From NCBI GenBank assembly GCA_026119855.1, contig JAOWBW010000146.1, forward strand, positions 922,047 to 986,046: a stretch of 64,000 bases of DNA, in the 5' to 3' direction. Under the pieces are notes generated by a model. It was given only the letters and a program-made list of their open reading frames with translations, was not told the origin of the DNA and searched no databases. The translations under genes and the position numbers were made by a program. The stretch is from Campanula takesimana (taxonomy: Eukaryota > Streptophyta > Magnoliopsida > Asterales > Campanulaceae). Positions 11,806 to 23,230 of this stretch are shown piece after piece (position 1 is the stretch's first letter; every line of letters begins with the position of its first letter).

Positions 11806-13414
11806 CGATAGTAATGAGGTGGAGATAATTGATAATGATGAACCGACCACCTACCAAGAGGCGATGTCCTCTCCTGATTCGGACAAGCGGCTTGGAGCCA
11901 TGAAATCCGAATTGTAATCCATGCAAGATAATCAAGTTTGGAACTTGATTGATGCGCCCGAAGGTGTAAAAACCATAGGATGCAAATGGGTCTTCAAGAA
12001 GAAGACTGACATGGATGGTAAGGTGCATACTTACAAAGCTAGACTTGTAGTGAAAGGTTATAGGCAAGTTCATGGTATTGACTATGATGAAACCTTTTCA
12101 CCCGTAGCAATGATCAAGTCTATAAGAATTTTGCTTGCCATTGCCGCATATCATGACTATGAAATATGGCAAATGGATGTCAAAACCGCTTTCCTTAACG
12201 GGAATTTGAAAGAAGATGTCTATATGACACAACCCGAGGGTTTTGAACAAAGTTCTAAAGTATGCAAATTGCAGAAATCCATCTATGGATTGATGCAAGC
12301 TTCTAGGAGTTAGAATCTCCATTTTGATGAATCAGTCAAAGAGTTTGGCTTTATCAAGAACGAAGATGGACCTTGTGTATACAAGAAGATTAGTGGGATC
12401 ATAGTGTTATTCCTTGTTTTATATATGGATGACATATTGCTCATTGGAAACGACATTCCTACACTTCAGTATGTAAAGACTTGGTTAGGAAAGTGCTTCG
12501 CAATGAAAGATATGGGTGAAGCCGTATATATCCTTGGCATTAAGATCTATAGAGATAGATCAAAGAAGCTAATTAGTTTAAGCCAAAGTACATACATTGA
12601 CAAGGTCATTAGAAGATTCCGCATGGAAAATTCTAAGAGAGGTACCTTGCCAGTGCTACATGGAGTTTCTCTAAGCAAGACTCAATGTCCTAAGACAAAA
12701 GATGAGTGTGAGAAAATGAATGATGTTCCATATGCTTCGGAAATTGGGTCCAACATGTATGACATGATATGTACTAGGCCGGATGTATCTTATAATTTGA
12801 GCATGACAAGTAGATATCAATCCGACCCCGGTGAAAATCACTGGATGGCTGTAAAAGCGATTCTTAAGTACTTGAGAAGAACTAAAGATTCGTTCTTAAT
12901 CTATGGAGGAATGGAAGATGATCTCTTTGTAAACGGTTACACAGATGCAAGCTTCCAAACTGACAGAGATGATAGTCGATCGCAATCGGGTTTTGTGTTT
13001 ATGTTAAATGGTGGAGCTATAAGCTGGAAGAGTTCCAAGCAGAGTACAACCGCTGATTCTACAACTGAAGCTGAGTATATTGCCGCATCGGATGCTGCAA
13101 AGGAAGCTGTTTGGATTAAGAAGTTCATTAGTGAACTTGAAGTGGTTCCTAGTATTGCTAATCCAATAGACCTTTATTGTGATAATAATGGTGCTATTGC
13201 TCAAGCAAAAGAACCAAGGACACGTCAGAAATCCAAACACATACTTAGGCGTTTTCATATCATTCGAGAAATCATTGATGGGGGAGACATAAATATATGC
13301 AGAGTACCAACTAATGACAATGTTGCGGACCCGCTAACAAAGGGACTTCCACAGGCAAAACATGATGGTCATGTTAGGTCCATGGGTATTAGATACATGG
13401 GATATTGGGCCTAG
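11806..13414 (+). pseudogene. Copia reverse transcriptase and RNase H (second element)
   Basis: Reverse transcriptase begins near 11921: WNLIDAPEGVKTIGCKWVFKKK, then KARLVVKGYRQ, FSPVAMIKSIR, MDVKTAFLNG. A TAG at 12313 interrupts it after ASRS (TGG to TAG type). The frame reopens with the polymerase box LYMDDILLIG (two catalytic Asp). RNase H follows with YTDASF, SSKQSTTADSTTEAEYIAA and LYCDNNGAIA, ending in the usual DPLTKGL tail and TAG at 13412-13414. Reverse transcription would take place in cytoplasmic particles; this copy cannot make a full polyprotein. Confidence 0.9.
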
Positions 13415-13671
13415 GGCAAGTAGGAGATTGTTAGTGTTGGTTCTCTAGGCACGTTTATTAAACGTTGTAATTGTTATCATTTATTCATATTAATAAAGAA
13501 ATGTTTTGATTATTATTGTTGTTCATGTTTACTTATAATAATCTCCGTCCCTGGTGCTTGTTTGGTACTAGTATAAAGGCTAAATGATCATTGGATGATT
13601 ATGTTAGATTTATGGGTACTTGTTTGGTACTGGACATGACCCGCTTTATGAGATCTATATCATGGTCAATG

Positions 13672-13673
<2 letters not shown>

Positions 13674-13718
<45 letters not shown>
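13674..13718. repeat. (TA)n microsatellite inside the 3' LTR
   Basis: About 22 uninterrupted TA units. The solo LTR of the same family (31453-32947) has no such expansion at the matching place, so it arose after the copies diverged. Confidence 0.95.
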
Positions 13719-13721
<3 letters not shown>

Positions 13722-14290
13722 TATTAGTTATGTCATTTGAATCCTTAGACATGAAGTTATTATAGTCTTTCACTTGATGAACATTATGTTTGACATATTC
13801 AAACGCTACCTTTAACCGGGTAGTTATAAAGGGTATGATTGGCATAATCGGATTCATGTAGGGAAGAATAATAAGCTATGATGGATTTGTCCCTCTTCGA
13901 AGAGATGTCAATCATGGTCCTCTCGTAGGAATGATGTTAATGAAAATGTTCGGCCGGACTCAAATGAATTGATTGGATCAATGTCATTTAGATTATCAAC
14001 ATATTCGGAATCGAGAAAGTATTGAACAATACAAGTTGACTTGTTGACCATGACTTGTGTTCAATGACATCGTGGATAAAGGGATTGTGACATATTCTAA
14101 AAGGAATGCGAACTTGTATATAGTTACACTATTTAGGTAGGTATGACGGTTTGCTAGAACCTAATCATATCTTATGGGTTCATGTTTGGACTCATTGCCA
14201 ACATAGTGTAATCCTAGAGGGTCACACACGAATGGAATGAATCCTAAAGGAATGAATTGGAATTATGGAAAATATGAATCTTTCTGGACT

Positions 14291-14482
14291 GGCACGACCA
14301 TGCTGATTATTGAGCACGACCGTGCCAATAATCGGCAGGTGGGACGGATGGCTCGACCTCTTTGGCACGACCGTGCTGGTTATGAAGCACAACCGTGCTA
14401 GGCACGGCCGTGCTGATTATAAAGCACGACCATGCCAATAATCAGAAAAGGGATGCCAGGCTCGTAACCATTGGCACGACCG
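14291..14482 (+). promoter_or_regulatory. Dyad-site cassette in copia LTR (GCACGACCGTGC type, 7-8 sites)
   Basis: Imperfect and perfect copies of GGCACGACCGTGCC (6-base arms, 2-base centre). Six-base cores start at 14295, 14317, 14368, 14390, 14405, 14427 and 14477, giving spacings of 22, 51, 22, 15, 22 and 50; a weaker core is at 14354. A TATA box starts at 14572, 90 bp after the last site. Some centres have lost a CG (CGACCA). The cassette occupies the place where the related solo LTR holds a differently worded cassette. Confidence 0.7.
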
Positions 14483-15003
14483 TGTCAGTGCTGCTTGTAC
14501 AGAAAGTTGTTTCCTTAATTGGGTGACAGGATTTAGGAATCTTAGGTCCTTAAGGTTTAAGAACTAGGACCTATATAAAGTCTTTTTCACCAGCCATTAA
14601 GGTTAATTAACCTAGTTCATTGAGAGAACAATATTCTTGATTAGTGATTTGGAATCTAAGATCAAGAATTCATAATTCCATATAGTCAATATAATTGTGA
14701 AAGTGTGTTTCATAATTTTGGTCTAGCAACCAAGATCAAGCGGTCTTGATATTCGTTCGAGGTGTGGATACCGCTAGAGGGTGAAGCTTATCATCTTTGA
14801 AGTTCGTGTTCGTGCTTTCTCCGTGATCAAGCTTCAAGTCTCCACCAAGATCAAAGGCTAAAATTCAAAGGCATCAAGGGTTAGTATTCTAGTATTCATA
14901 TTGCATGTATTTGATCTAATCATATGAACGGATCTATGGCTTTGGGTTTCATGAAAATTTTAAATGCTTAATTTCGCTGTGCATGTTACTATGAAACCCA
15001 ACA

Positions 15004-15763
15004 TTCACCTGGTAAGCATCATTGATATCTATTGTAGCCACAAGAATGCCATCGACATAAACAAGATAACTCAATGTGCCATCACTACAAACCATCAAGT
15101 AAACACAACAATCATATCCACTCCTAGCATAACCATGGGTAACAATAAAAGTGTTGAACCTTTTATAACACTGTCGAGTTGACTGCTCCAAAACATACAA
15201 GGACCTCTCTAACAGGCAAACATGATCCTTACCCTTGACAACAAACCCTTCAAGCCGGCGCATGTAGATCTCCACCTCAAGCACTAGATCTCTCATCGCC
15301 ACAATGCTCAACAAGTTGTGAATAGATAAGTGTTTAACAACCAGTGAAATAATATCATTGTAGTCTACCCCAAACCTTGGAGTACCATCTTTGAACTTGT
15401 AGATCCACTTGTAGCTGACTAACACCTCCTTTGTGGTGATCTAACAAATTCCCATGTCTGACTTTCAATAAGAGATACCATCTCTTCTTTCATAATGACC
15501 GACCACATAGCAGATTTATCACACGATATATCTTCATTGAAAGAAATTAATTTATGCATACTTACTGTTTTCGCAGTGGACAATGCATAAGCCACCATCT
15601 CCTCCAAACCGTATCGAACTCTACCAAAAACAATAGTAGTCTCCACCTGCTTATTGATCTCCTCCTCTTGAACTGGAGCATCAATTGGAGTCGCTTCATC
15701 AGACACATCATTAACATCTAAGTCAAGTTCTACCAATTCTTTATCATATCCGAATAACTCCAC
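15004..15763 (-). pseudogene. Copia reverse transcriptase, 5' part (Tork-like element), interrupted by the second copia
   Basis: Minus-strand frames. 15763-15419 reads the region before reverse transcriptase (MKEEMVSLIESQTWEFV). 15425-15004 reads YKWIYKFKDGTPRFGVDYNDI, VAMRDLVLEVEIYMRRLEGF and YVDGILVATIDIND, the degenerate copia polymerase box (the second catalytic Asp reads Gly). The sequence stops at 15004 where the second element's 3' LTR begins. The remainder should be beyond the left end of the window. Confidence 0.8.
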
Positions 15764-16078
15764 CTGTTTTTATATCCGTCCTGCAGGACTACCTTTTCCA
15801 TGGAGAAGTAGAGCAACATCTGTACATGTCATGAACTTAGATGCCACCTTATCACATGACCGGAATACTTTCACTCAAGTAGTATCACACACAAAGGAAC
15901 ATCCTTTGGCCCTTGGTTCCAATTTGTTGTTCACACAAGCATACACGGGACACCCACAAATATGCAATTTTGAGTATTCTCCTAGAGACCTTGACCACAT
16001 CTCCACCAGAGCCTTTATCCCAATGCCAGAATTTAGAGTACGATTAGCCAAGTGAGCAGTCATCCTAATCGCCTCCAC
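15764..16078 (-). pseudogene. Copia integrase C-terminal fragment (Tork-like element)
   Basis: The minus frame 16078-15875 reads MEAIRMTAHLANRTLNSGIG, then ALVEMWSRSL and LHICGCPVYACVNNKLEPRA. This is the integrase end (LxNRxP and FGCPVYA-like blocks). The catalytic core between the protease region (16079-16655) and this block is missing, so an internal deletion of integrase has occurred around 16070-16085. Confidence 0.75.
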
Positions 16079-16655
16079 ACAAAAATTCTGTACCTAACAA
16101 TGCTTGTGACAACAAATACCAAGACTTTTCTGTCATTCCATTCAAGCCAATGTGACCCAATGTCATGTCCCATGATTGAGTAACCTCCGCCTCAATCGTT
16201 GACCCCGTTGCAATAGACACATCACCAACAACCGTAGACCCAAGAAGCTTGTACAATGTCCCCACCTTCTTTCCCTTCAATACCACCAAGTCACCTTTAA
16301 TAGCCGATAATTCGCCATTCGCAATGGATAAACTATACCCAAGGCTATCCAAAGTGCCTAGAGAAATCAGGTTCTTCTTCAGTTCAGGAACATACCTGAC
16401 ATTCCGCAATTTCCGCACTACTCCATCAAACATCTTAACCTTAATAGCCCCAATACCAACAACCTTGCATGCAGTATTATTCCCCAACAAGACTGCTCCA
16501 CCGGCAGACTTATATGAACAAAACCATGCTCGGTTGGGACTAATATGATAAGAACAACCCGAATCCAAAATCCAACTATCACGAATTTCGGTACCCGAAT
16601 CACAAGCAGTAAGTGCATCACAGTCACTGTCATCACTAGTGTCTTCAAACAACAC
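16065..16655 (-). pseudogene. Copia protease and GAG-pre-integrase (Tork-like element)
   Basis: The minus frame contains WILDSGCSYHISPNR, the aspartic protease motif. It is followed by LLGNNTACKVVGIGAI, VRYVPELKKNLISLGTLDSLG and the start of the zinc region (TQSWDMTLGHIGLNGM). The first histidine of the HHCC finger is replaced (usual WH reads WD). The NLISLGTLD wording is typical of the Tork lineage. Confidence 0.85.
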
Positions 16656-16688
16656 TCCAGCTTCACCCTTTGTCTTCGCAGTTGTATC

Positions 16689-17441
16689 CTATTGGTTTGG
16701 ACAAAACCTTCTAATGTGTCCCTTCTCCTTGCAACCATGACATATCACATTCTTTTGCCATTCACTTGAACCGGATTGACCCTTCCTAGACTTCCTGCCG
16801 CTTCTAGCTACTAACCCATCACCTTGAGATTCAGCACTTGTTGAGGTCAAGTGCGTCTCAATGACTTCCTGTTGTAGTAGAGCGTTCTTGATCTCTTCCA
16901 TAGAGATCTCATCCTTGCCATACAACACTGTCTCTCTAAAGTGCATGTATTCTGGAGGTAGAGAACAAAGCAATTTTACCGCCAATTGTTCATTATCAAT
17001 CACGACATCGACATTCTTCAAGTCCATAACCAAACCATCAAACTCATCAAGATGATTTTTCAAGGACTCACCTGTCTTGAGTTTGCACTCCTCGAGTTTC
17101 TTCATTAGTAGAAACCTGTTACTAATGCTCTTGGTCATGTACAATTACTCAAGCCTAAGCCAAAGCTCTGCCGCAGTCTTCTCACTCAAAACCTCCCTCA
17201 ATACCTCATCTTTGAGACTCAAGTGTAAGAGAAATAAAGCTTTCTCGTCCACATCATCAAATTGTTCATCCGTCAAGCTTGTCGGTTTCCTTGCCTTCCC
17301 AAGCAAAGCCTTGACATAATTTTTACCCACCAAGATTGCTCGCATCTTCACTTGCCATAAACCGAAATTGACCTTGCGATCGAATTTCTCAATTTCGTAC
17401 TTCCCTACCATCGTTACCAATAAGCAATACAAGATCCACAA
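16689..17441 (-). pseudogene. Copia gag (Tork-like element)
   Basis: Two minus frames in series, 17441-17145 and 17144-16689, separated by one stop (LRLE, stop, LYMTKS). The first has EIEKFDRKVNFGLWQVKMRA and DEKALFLLHLSLKDEVLREV. The second has LKNHLDEFDGLVMDLKN, LLCSLPPEYMHF and the knuckle CHGCKEKGHIRRFCPN. The gag layout and length fit the Tork lineage. The stop position corresponds to a serine in typical family members. Confidence 0.85.
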
Positions 17442-17446
17442 ACCGG

Positions 17447-17460
17447 AGCTCTAGATACCA
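17447..17460 (-). other. Primer binding site (Met-tRNA type) of the Tork-like element
   Basis: The minus strand reads TGGTATCTAGAGC next to the LTR edge. It has one change relative to the usual TGGTATCAGAGC. Confidence 0.7.
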
Positions 17461-17462
17461 AT

Positions 17463-18142
17463 TGTTAGGATTTAGGTCCCAAACACAATTGCTTGATTGA
17501 TAAAGATGAAAGCACAAAATAACAAAATAGCAAGAACGAAACAAAATTAAAAAATAGATAAACACAAGAGATTTTACGTGGTTCACCAACTTGGCTACGT
17601 CCACGGGCGACGGAGAATCAATTCACTATAATCAAGAAGAGTACAAGGAGAATCAAGGTGAAAACCTTTCACACAATCTCACAATCTCTCACAATAGTGA
17701 ATAACCTAGCTTTTCTATCAATCTCTCTCAAGGATCTATACAAAGTCACTAGAATAGGTCTGGAGGCTTGTTTATATTTATACACAAGATATAAACCCAA
17801 CCCTAGAAGAATAGGAGTCCAAAACCCGTCCAAAATCTGTTTCCTTTTTGAATCAGGAAACTCAATCCCGACATACTTGAGCGGCCGCCCAAACCAAGGT
17901 GTGCGCTCGCCCAAGCAAACAGGATCAATTCTGGCCTTGACGAGTATTTTCTGTGCGGCCGCACAAACCACCATGTGCGGTCGCCCAACCCAACTGAACT
18001 GCCTACTTCCTTCTTCCGTTGCAAGACCATTATGATTTAGCCTGAATTGAGAGTCACCCACAACATGTAAAAATAAATAAGAAGTGTCAACTTCCGATGG
18101 AGGAAATGGAGCATATCAATTCATCAGTTGTCTCCCCTAACA
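17463..18142 (-). mobile_element. 5' LTR (680 bp) of the Tork-like copia element
   Basis: On the plus strand it starts TGTTAGGATTT and ends CTCCCCTAACA (inverted ends TGTTAG/CTAACA). It contains a dyad-site cassette (17882-17983) and a minus-strand TATA box TATAAATA at 17781-17774. The partner LTR lies beyond the left edge of the window if the nesting model is right. Confidence 0.85.
17880..17985 (-). promoter_or_regulatory. Dyad-site cassette in the Tork-like LTR (four sites)
   Basis: Sense (minus) order: GGGCGACCGCAC, GTGCGGCCGCAC, GGGCGAGCGCAC, GGGCGGCCGCTC. The six-base cores start on the plus map at 17978, 17956, 17904 and 17882, spacings 22, 52, 22. The TATA box starts about 101 bp further downstream. 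The first site is identical to the first site of the unrelated solo LTR cassette at 32288. Confidence 0.75.
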
Positions 18143-18416
18143 CCCAAATAATCATAACTTGAATTCCTGATTAGCAAGAGTAATTGGTAACTATTATCAT
18201 TACTCTTTTCTTTTGCTTTTTCTTTTCTTCTTTACATTCCTTTCTGGGATGCTAATCATCAAAACCATTCTTATAAATCATCATTTCGACAGTAATAGTC
18301 TAACTAAACAAAAATTATGTGCTCCATCTTTCCAACTTTTTTATTCGTTTAATTGATTTAATGAAAATTTTGCAGATGATTAAATATTTTTCATGAAATT
18401 TAAAATATATTATCAA

Positions 18417-18680
18417 TAATATTGATTCAAGATTATTGGTTTTGAGATAGAATCTCAGACTTTATCATTCAGAGCTGACCCTTATCATGTGTGAGCCCAA
18501 AGTTTGGTCTACAATGATTTAATGTCCATGCGTAAGCTCAAAATTCGGTACCGCGTGAGGAGCGTATTGGAGAAATCAACAATATTCAAGTCTTCAATAA
18601 ATAAAGATTTAGTGTTACTCTTTTTATAGTCAATTAATTTGAGATGTAACTTCAGACTTGATCATATATATAAATATATA
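18417..18680 (+). mobile_element. TRIM-like short LTR element, copy A (degenerate)
   Basis: Contains an LTR-like end (TTTGAGATAGAATCTCAGACTTTATCA) followed by CAGAGCTGACC, a weakened Met-tRNA primer site. A short noncoding middle and a second LTR-like piece follow (TTGGAGAAATCAAC to AACTTCAGACTTGATCA). It matches the pieces at 19117 and 44277. The element is very short and codes for nothing. A fold-back MITE follows directly. Confidence 0.55.
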
Positions 18681-19061
18681 TAGGGTCGTGTTCCTGTGAG
18701 AACTAAATATCGTGAGAACCGTGAGAACTTGGATACATTAGGTAAAAAAAAAACTAATGTATCCAATGGTTCACTTGGATACATCATTGGATAAATCACT
18801 TGACTTGGATACATTAGGTAGGTGCTCAAATGAGAACCTAAATATCGTGAGAACCGTGAGAACTTAATGTATCCAATGATGTATCCAATTGCACATCGGA
18901 TACATTAGTTTTTTACCTAATGTACCCAAGTAATGTATCCAATGATGTATCCAAGTCAAGTAATTTATCCAATGATGTACCAAGTGAACCATTGGATACA
19001 TTAGTTTTTTACCTAATGTATCCAAGTTCTCACGATATTTAGGTTCTCACAGGTGCAGGAC

Positions 19062-19066
<5 letters not shown>
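18681..19066. mobile_element. Fold-back MITE with GTGAGAAC ends (Mutator-like candidate)
   Basis: It begins GGGTCGTGTTCCTGTGAGAAC and ends with the inverted CCTGTGAGAACC-type arm. Inside, the phrases AATGTATCCAATGATG and GGATACATTAGGTAAAAAA recur in both orientations, so most of the 386 bp can fold on itself. It is flanked on both sides by TA-rich DNA, which hides any target duplication. Confidence 0.6.

Positions 19067-19116
<50 letters not shown>
19067..19116. repeat. (TA)n microsatellite
   Basis: About 25 TA units directly next to the fold-back MITE, perhaps grown from its TA-rich target site. Confidence 0.95.
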
Positions 19117-19123
<7 letters not shown>

Positions 19124-19330
19124 AATTGGAGACATTATCCCACATCGGGAATTAACTAGCCATACATTGACTATGTAAAGGCCCATTGCCAATTGGTTTT
19201 GCGATGAAACCTCAGATTATATTATGGTATCAGAGCTGGTCCGTTACACGTACATGCCCAACGGTCCACGATATTGCTCTGCATCACCCGATTGATTGAT
19301 AAGTCCACGTTGATTGTTTGCAATTTCTAA
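19117..19330 (+). mobile_element. TRIM-like element, copy B: LTR end and primer site
   Basis: TTGGAGACATTATCCCACATCGGGAATTAAC is the family's LTR start. It ends with GATGAAACCTCAGATTATATTA, followed by TGGTATCAGAGCTGG, a clear Met-tRNA primer site (about 19217). The LTR would be only about 100 bp. It is the same family as 18417 and 44277. Confidence 0.65.
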
Positions 19331-20062
19331 AAAGAGATGACCATTGTAAATTAAATTAAATTATTGAGTACAACCTAATGGTTGGTTATAAATTGGATCA
19401 ATAGCCTTTTTATTTGATTGATGAGGAAAAGGAATGTCTCTTTTTGGTGGGGGCTATTAAGCATGATATAGAGAATAATAACTCATACTGACAAAATTTA
19501 GAAGCCAAAAAGAATTTTTAATCTTTGAATATCAAAAGACAGTTTGTCTATGGCCGACATAACCCTTCTCTATCCTTATAACTGGTTTGGTAACATGTCC
19601 TTCTCCCTAATTTTTTAAAAATGTTTTTAGTCCTCATTTTTTATTTCTTAATTCACTATTTGCATAATCATGAAGTGTTCAAGTACGTACAAGATCCAAC
19701 ATTATAAAACAAAAAAGAAAAGGCAATATAAAAGTTTAGATACTAAAACCCTATCTTTACCCAACTGTCCAAAAATGGAAGAGATGATTACATGTACTAT
19801 ATATTCAAAAGATTATAGAAATGAACTATTCTATTTTTGGATTTTTGGGTAGTGCATAATTGAATACTTTGAAATTATAGAAGGCAATAAGATTGTATGA
19901 TTATACAATTTGTTGACTAAGAGGTGCACTTGATTTGGAAGTTGCAATTATAATAAATTTCCTTCTTTTTTTTTTTATTGTAGGGTACAGATAACCGCAA
20001 AAAACAACTAAAATACTTGAGAATATATTGTCCTAGTTGAAGGAATCCGTATTAATTAATCC
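19331..20062. other. AT-rich intergenic DNA, nothing recognised
   Basis: No coding frame or repeat that I can support. The short frame near 19670-19852 is low-complexity Lys/Tyr-rich and shows no domain. Confidence 0.5.
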
Positions 20063-20511
20063 TCGTCCCAGTTAAGGTTCTTAGTTAGTTTGACTTTACA
20101 CGCTTATTAATAAACTAAAACAAAATTGGGTCAAACATAGTAGTGTGTGGAGGATATATTGTCCATTCATAAGGCAAGTGAGTGAAAAGTAGATAGGTAA
20201 GAGTGAAGATTTTTCCGTAATGAGTTAGTCTTATGAAAAACATGTTTTACACTAAGAGATGCGTAAAACATGTTTTTCATTAAGAGATTTTGTTTTACAT
20301 TATTAAGGGATGAAAACAAGTTTTACACTAAAACAGTGTAAAACAAGTTTTTCTCGAGATTTTCACTTCCGTAATATATGAGCTTTATGAAGACAAAATT
20401 GTCTAAAACACTGTTCATACTTTTCTAATTAAAGAATAAAGCAACTAAGAACCTTAAACTCAGACATACCAAAAAGGAAAGTAAGAACTTTAAAGTGGGA
20501 CTGAGGGAGTA
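20063..20511. mobile_element. Degenerate Stowaway-like MITE carrying a TGTAAAACA repeat patch
   Basis: Left end TCGTCCCAGTTAAGGTTCTTAG and right end CTAAGAACCTTAAACT, with an outer GTGGGACTGAGGGAGTA arm, are inverted copies. Within it (20221-20368) short words such as TGTAAAACA and AAACAAGTTTTTC repeat in both orientations and end in TCTCGAGATTTTCAC. The same patch occurs at 54590-54725 and its mirror 62390-62525. Confidence 0.5.
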
Positions 20512-20981
20512 TATATTTTTTTTTAAAAAAAAACTTTATTAATTATTTGAGCAGCAGTGACTGTTTTTTCTTCTGTAGTCATTACTGTAGTACAATACAA
20601 GATCCAACAAATAACAGAAGCCCTTGATTTTACTCAACGGCCTTTGCTCTTGAGAGAGTGACGTGAAAAAATGACCTAATGATCAAACACCTCACAAAAT
20701 AACTGGCTGGAGTAAATATTCTTATGATTAATTTTTCAAAAGTGCTTTAGAACAAAATAATTTTTAATAAGGTCCTTAGATTTTTTTTTTTTTATTTCTT
20801 AAAAGTACACAAGTTGAAATTTTATTGCTCAATAGTCTTTTGAGAGTGTTTGAAAGACGGGTCTCAGACCACAGATAGACCTTAAAAAAATATAAAATCT
20901 TAGTAAAAAATAAACGTGTAGCTGGAGGGCTTTTGACAACCATTGCATGTGGTATGATGCCTTTATAGTAGTGAACAAATA

Positions 20982-21210
20982 TTCCCTCCGTCACATATTT
21001 ATTGTTATCCAATGAGAGTGTACGGGGATTAAGAAAATATATTGGAAAAGTAACTATTGTGAGTGGGTAGGAGAGAGTAAATAAGTTAGTGGATAGTTGT
21101 TGTGAGTGGATAAGAGAGAGAAAAGTGAATATTTTGGGTAAGTAGCAATAAGTATGGGATGCCAAAAATGGAAATATGTAGCGATAAGTATGGGACGGAT
21201 GGATGGAGTA
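20982..21210. mobile_element. Stowaway-like MITE
   Basis: Left end TATTCCCTCCGTCACATATTT and right end AGTATGGGACGGATGGATGGAGTA are inverted, with a TA dinucleotide at the borders, typical of Tc1/mariner-derived Stowaway elements. Length about 229 bp. Confidence 0.6.
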
Positions 21211-23004
21211 TTTATTAGTGTAAACAAAAAGGAAGTATAGTTGAATCATTTTCAACGCCTACTTTGAACTAGGGCCCATATGTAGTCGGGCATTAGCTGC
21301 AATCTGAAATGGACTCTTCAGGGCCTTCTTACGGCCCAATTAAATGCTGACTAACTAGAATATTGAATTAAACAGCCGACTACAATTTTAGAACGGGCCT
21401 GCATTCGTCTATCTAATACTATCTCGGTTAGTTGGCCCTACCGCTAGTTTAAAGTTTCCCTATTTTATCACATGGTTCATTCCACATTGGTTAAATAATT
21501 TTTTATTTTTTCCTTTTAAAAAATAATTAAAAAAAAAAACACTTCAACAACAGTAGAATTGGTAAGAGATCAAACTCTAGATCTCAAACTTGACTTTTAT
21601 CACGAAGCGGTCATTTTAAAAATGTAATTAATATTTGGTCAAACTTTAAAATTGAGCATTGAATTTAACCTTTTATCAAATGTAATGATACTAGTATCCA
21701 AAAGCCCGTGCCAATAGCACGGGTCTGTACAAAAACAACGACAGTACAAAATGATGATAGTATGAAAATGGGTTCTAGACATGATAATATTATAGTGAGT
21801 GACATTATATATAGACACGATGACAGTGTGGAGTATGTCTGAAATCATGTAATCCACCTTATAATTCGAACCTGTAACCCCTACCAAATAGAAGAACAAT
21901 GTAAGTTTCTCCCCCGTGACCATGATATATTAGGTTGTAAATTTTTGGTGAAAATACTTAATCACTCTATGCAAAAGTAAGTTAATCACAGTATGGTTGA
22001 GATGTCCTCCCCTCTATTTGTATGTAATGCGGGAGAAAAGTACTATAGACTGGATAAGACCTTTGAGAAGCTCCTTCCTACGTTTCCCTGAATGAATATT
22101 TGGAGAAGTGGAAAAGAAAATTTGTATTTGCCGGACATTTAATTCAAAATGTAGCAACTGACTTAGCTAGACATTTTGCCTTGACCCAAAACAATCTTTC
22201 ATAAATTTAGAGAGCTTCTCCCCCCCCCCCCCCCAAACCTCCACTCATATCAATATATATCTCAATTACATAAAAACTCATACTCTCATCTTATTGTTCA
22301 TGCTCCATTCTTTGTTTTCGAGTTCCTCGGTCCAACTTATGTTGGCTTTATTCTCATGGTCATGGAATGAGAATACATAATATGAGAATTTTGCTGAGTG
22401 GGAGAGTGGGAGAAAAGAGAGACTAATTTCAATTTATTTTAAATAATTGTGATAAAATTAAAGAGAAAAATAAACAGGAAAAAGTCAAAGTACACAATAA
22501 CCTCCATTAACACTCTGCACCAATCAGAGTTTCGAACCATTAAAAAGCCCTTTCACATTTAAACTGGTACAATGAAAGGACAATGGTGTGCACATATACA
22601 AATCAAATAGGCCGCCATCATGTATCTCTGATGGCATGAATGGGTTTGAAAGCAACAATGTGTATTTGATAAAGCCTCAAAGAGGGAGGGGGGAGGTTGA
22701 AGACATTATTATGTACAAACTGAAAACCATAAAAATTATAGTGTCTACTACGAACAGTTATTTTCCTTTGATCAACTCGTTGCAATACACAAATATTTCT
22801 TTGATCAAGTTGTACCATCTCTCATAGCCTATGTTAAAAAACAACAACAAAGACTTAGACAATCGTCGTGGTTGAGGAGCGTCTTATAGTATGAGTTTTT
22901 CAAATTACAATTGACCAATGTAAAGATTGCGGATTATACTTTTCTTGTGATACTGCACTTGTTAAGAAATTAATTAATAAATTAAACATAGGAAGATCTC
23001 ATAT
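21211..23004. other. Intergenic DNA with a poly-C run, no gene supported
   Basis: AT-rich. A 15-base C run lies at 22220-22234. A CCCGTGCCAATAGCACGGG palindrome-like word occurs near 21704, of a kind often left by old transposon ends. None of the short frames shows a recognisable domain. Confidence 0.5.
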
Positions 23005-23041
23005 GGAGTCCAGAAACAAATCAAAATAGGAACAAACAAAA

Positions 23042-23132
23042 TTACCAAAGGGCAGCAGCATTGAAATAAACATGTACTTGATCAACACGAAACTCTGCGT
23101 CAATAACCCAGCCCATGTGCCATTGTTGTCCC
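23042..23132 (-). pseudogene. Candidate terminal exon, copy 1, of an unidentified host gene
   Basis: On the minus strand a T-rich tract and TTTGGCAG acceptor are followed by 1 + 90 bases reading GQQWHMGWVIDAEFRVD, then QVHVYFNAAALW and TAA. The 91-base exon has a sensible acceptor and a tryptophan-rich, non-repetitive peptide. A related copy lies at 33652-33725, where a 17-base loss destroys the frame. I do not recognise the family. The gypsy element at 23231 begins only about 100 bases upstream, so any upstream exons have been pushed beyond 30966 or lost. Confidence 0.4.
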
Positions 23133-23225
23133 CTGCCAAACCAAGAAATAACAATTAATCAGTGCTCTTTTAGTTTATTAGCATAATCTAAACTCAAAAA
23201 GAAGGAATACGTGGCGGTGGTCAGA

Positions 23226-23230
23226 GTGGC
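23226..23230. other. Target site duplication GTGGC, left copy
   Basis: GTGGC here and at 30966-30970 flank the complete gypsy element exactly. Confidence 0.95.

Larger units (their letters stand above)
13435..15003 (+). mobile_element. 3' LTR (1569 bp) of the second copia element
   Basis: It follows a purine-rich tract (AGGGCAAGTAGGAG) and starts TGTTGGTTCTC; it ends ACCCAACA. It contains a (TA)n run at 13674-13718, a dyad-site cassette at 14291-14482 and a TATA box (TATATAAA, 14572). It is related to the solo LTR at 31453-32947. The flank after the LTR is TTCAC in the host element's reverse transcriptase. Confidence 0.9.

Noticed and set aside
19067..19116. (TA)n tract as a replication origin or matrix attachment site
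   Set aside because: A simple microsatellite next to a MITE; nothing else supports such a role.
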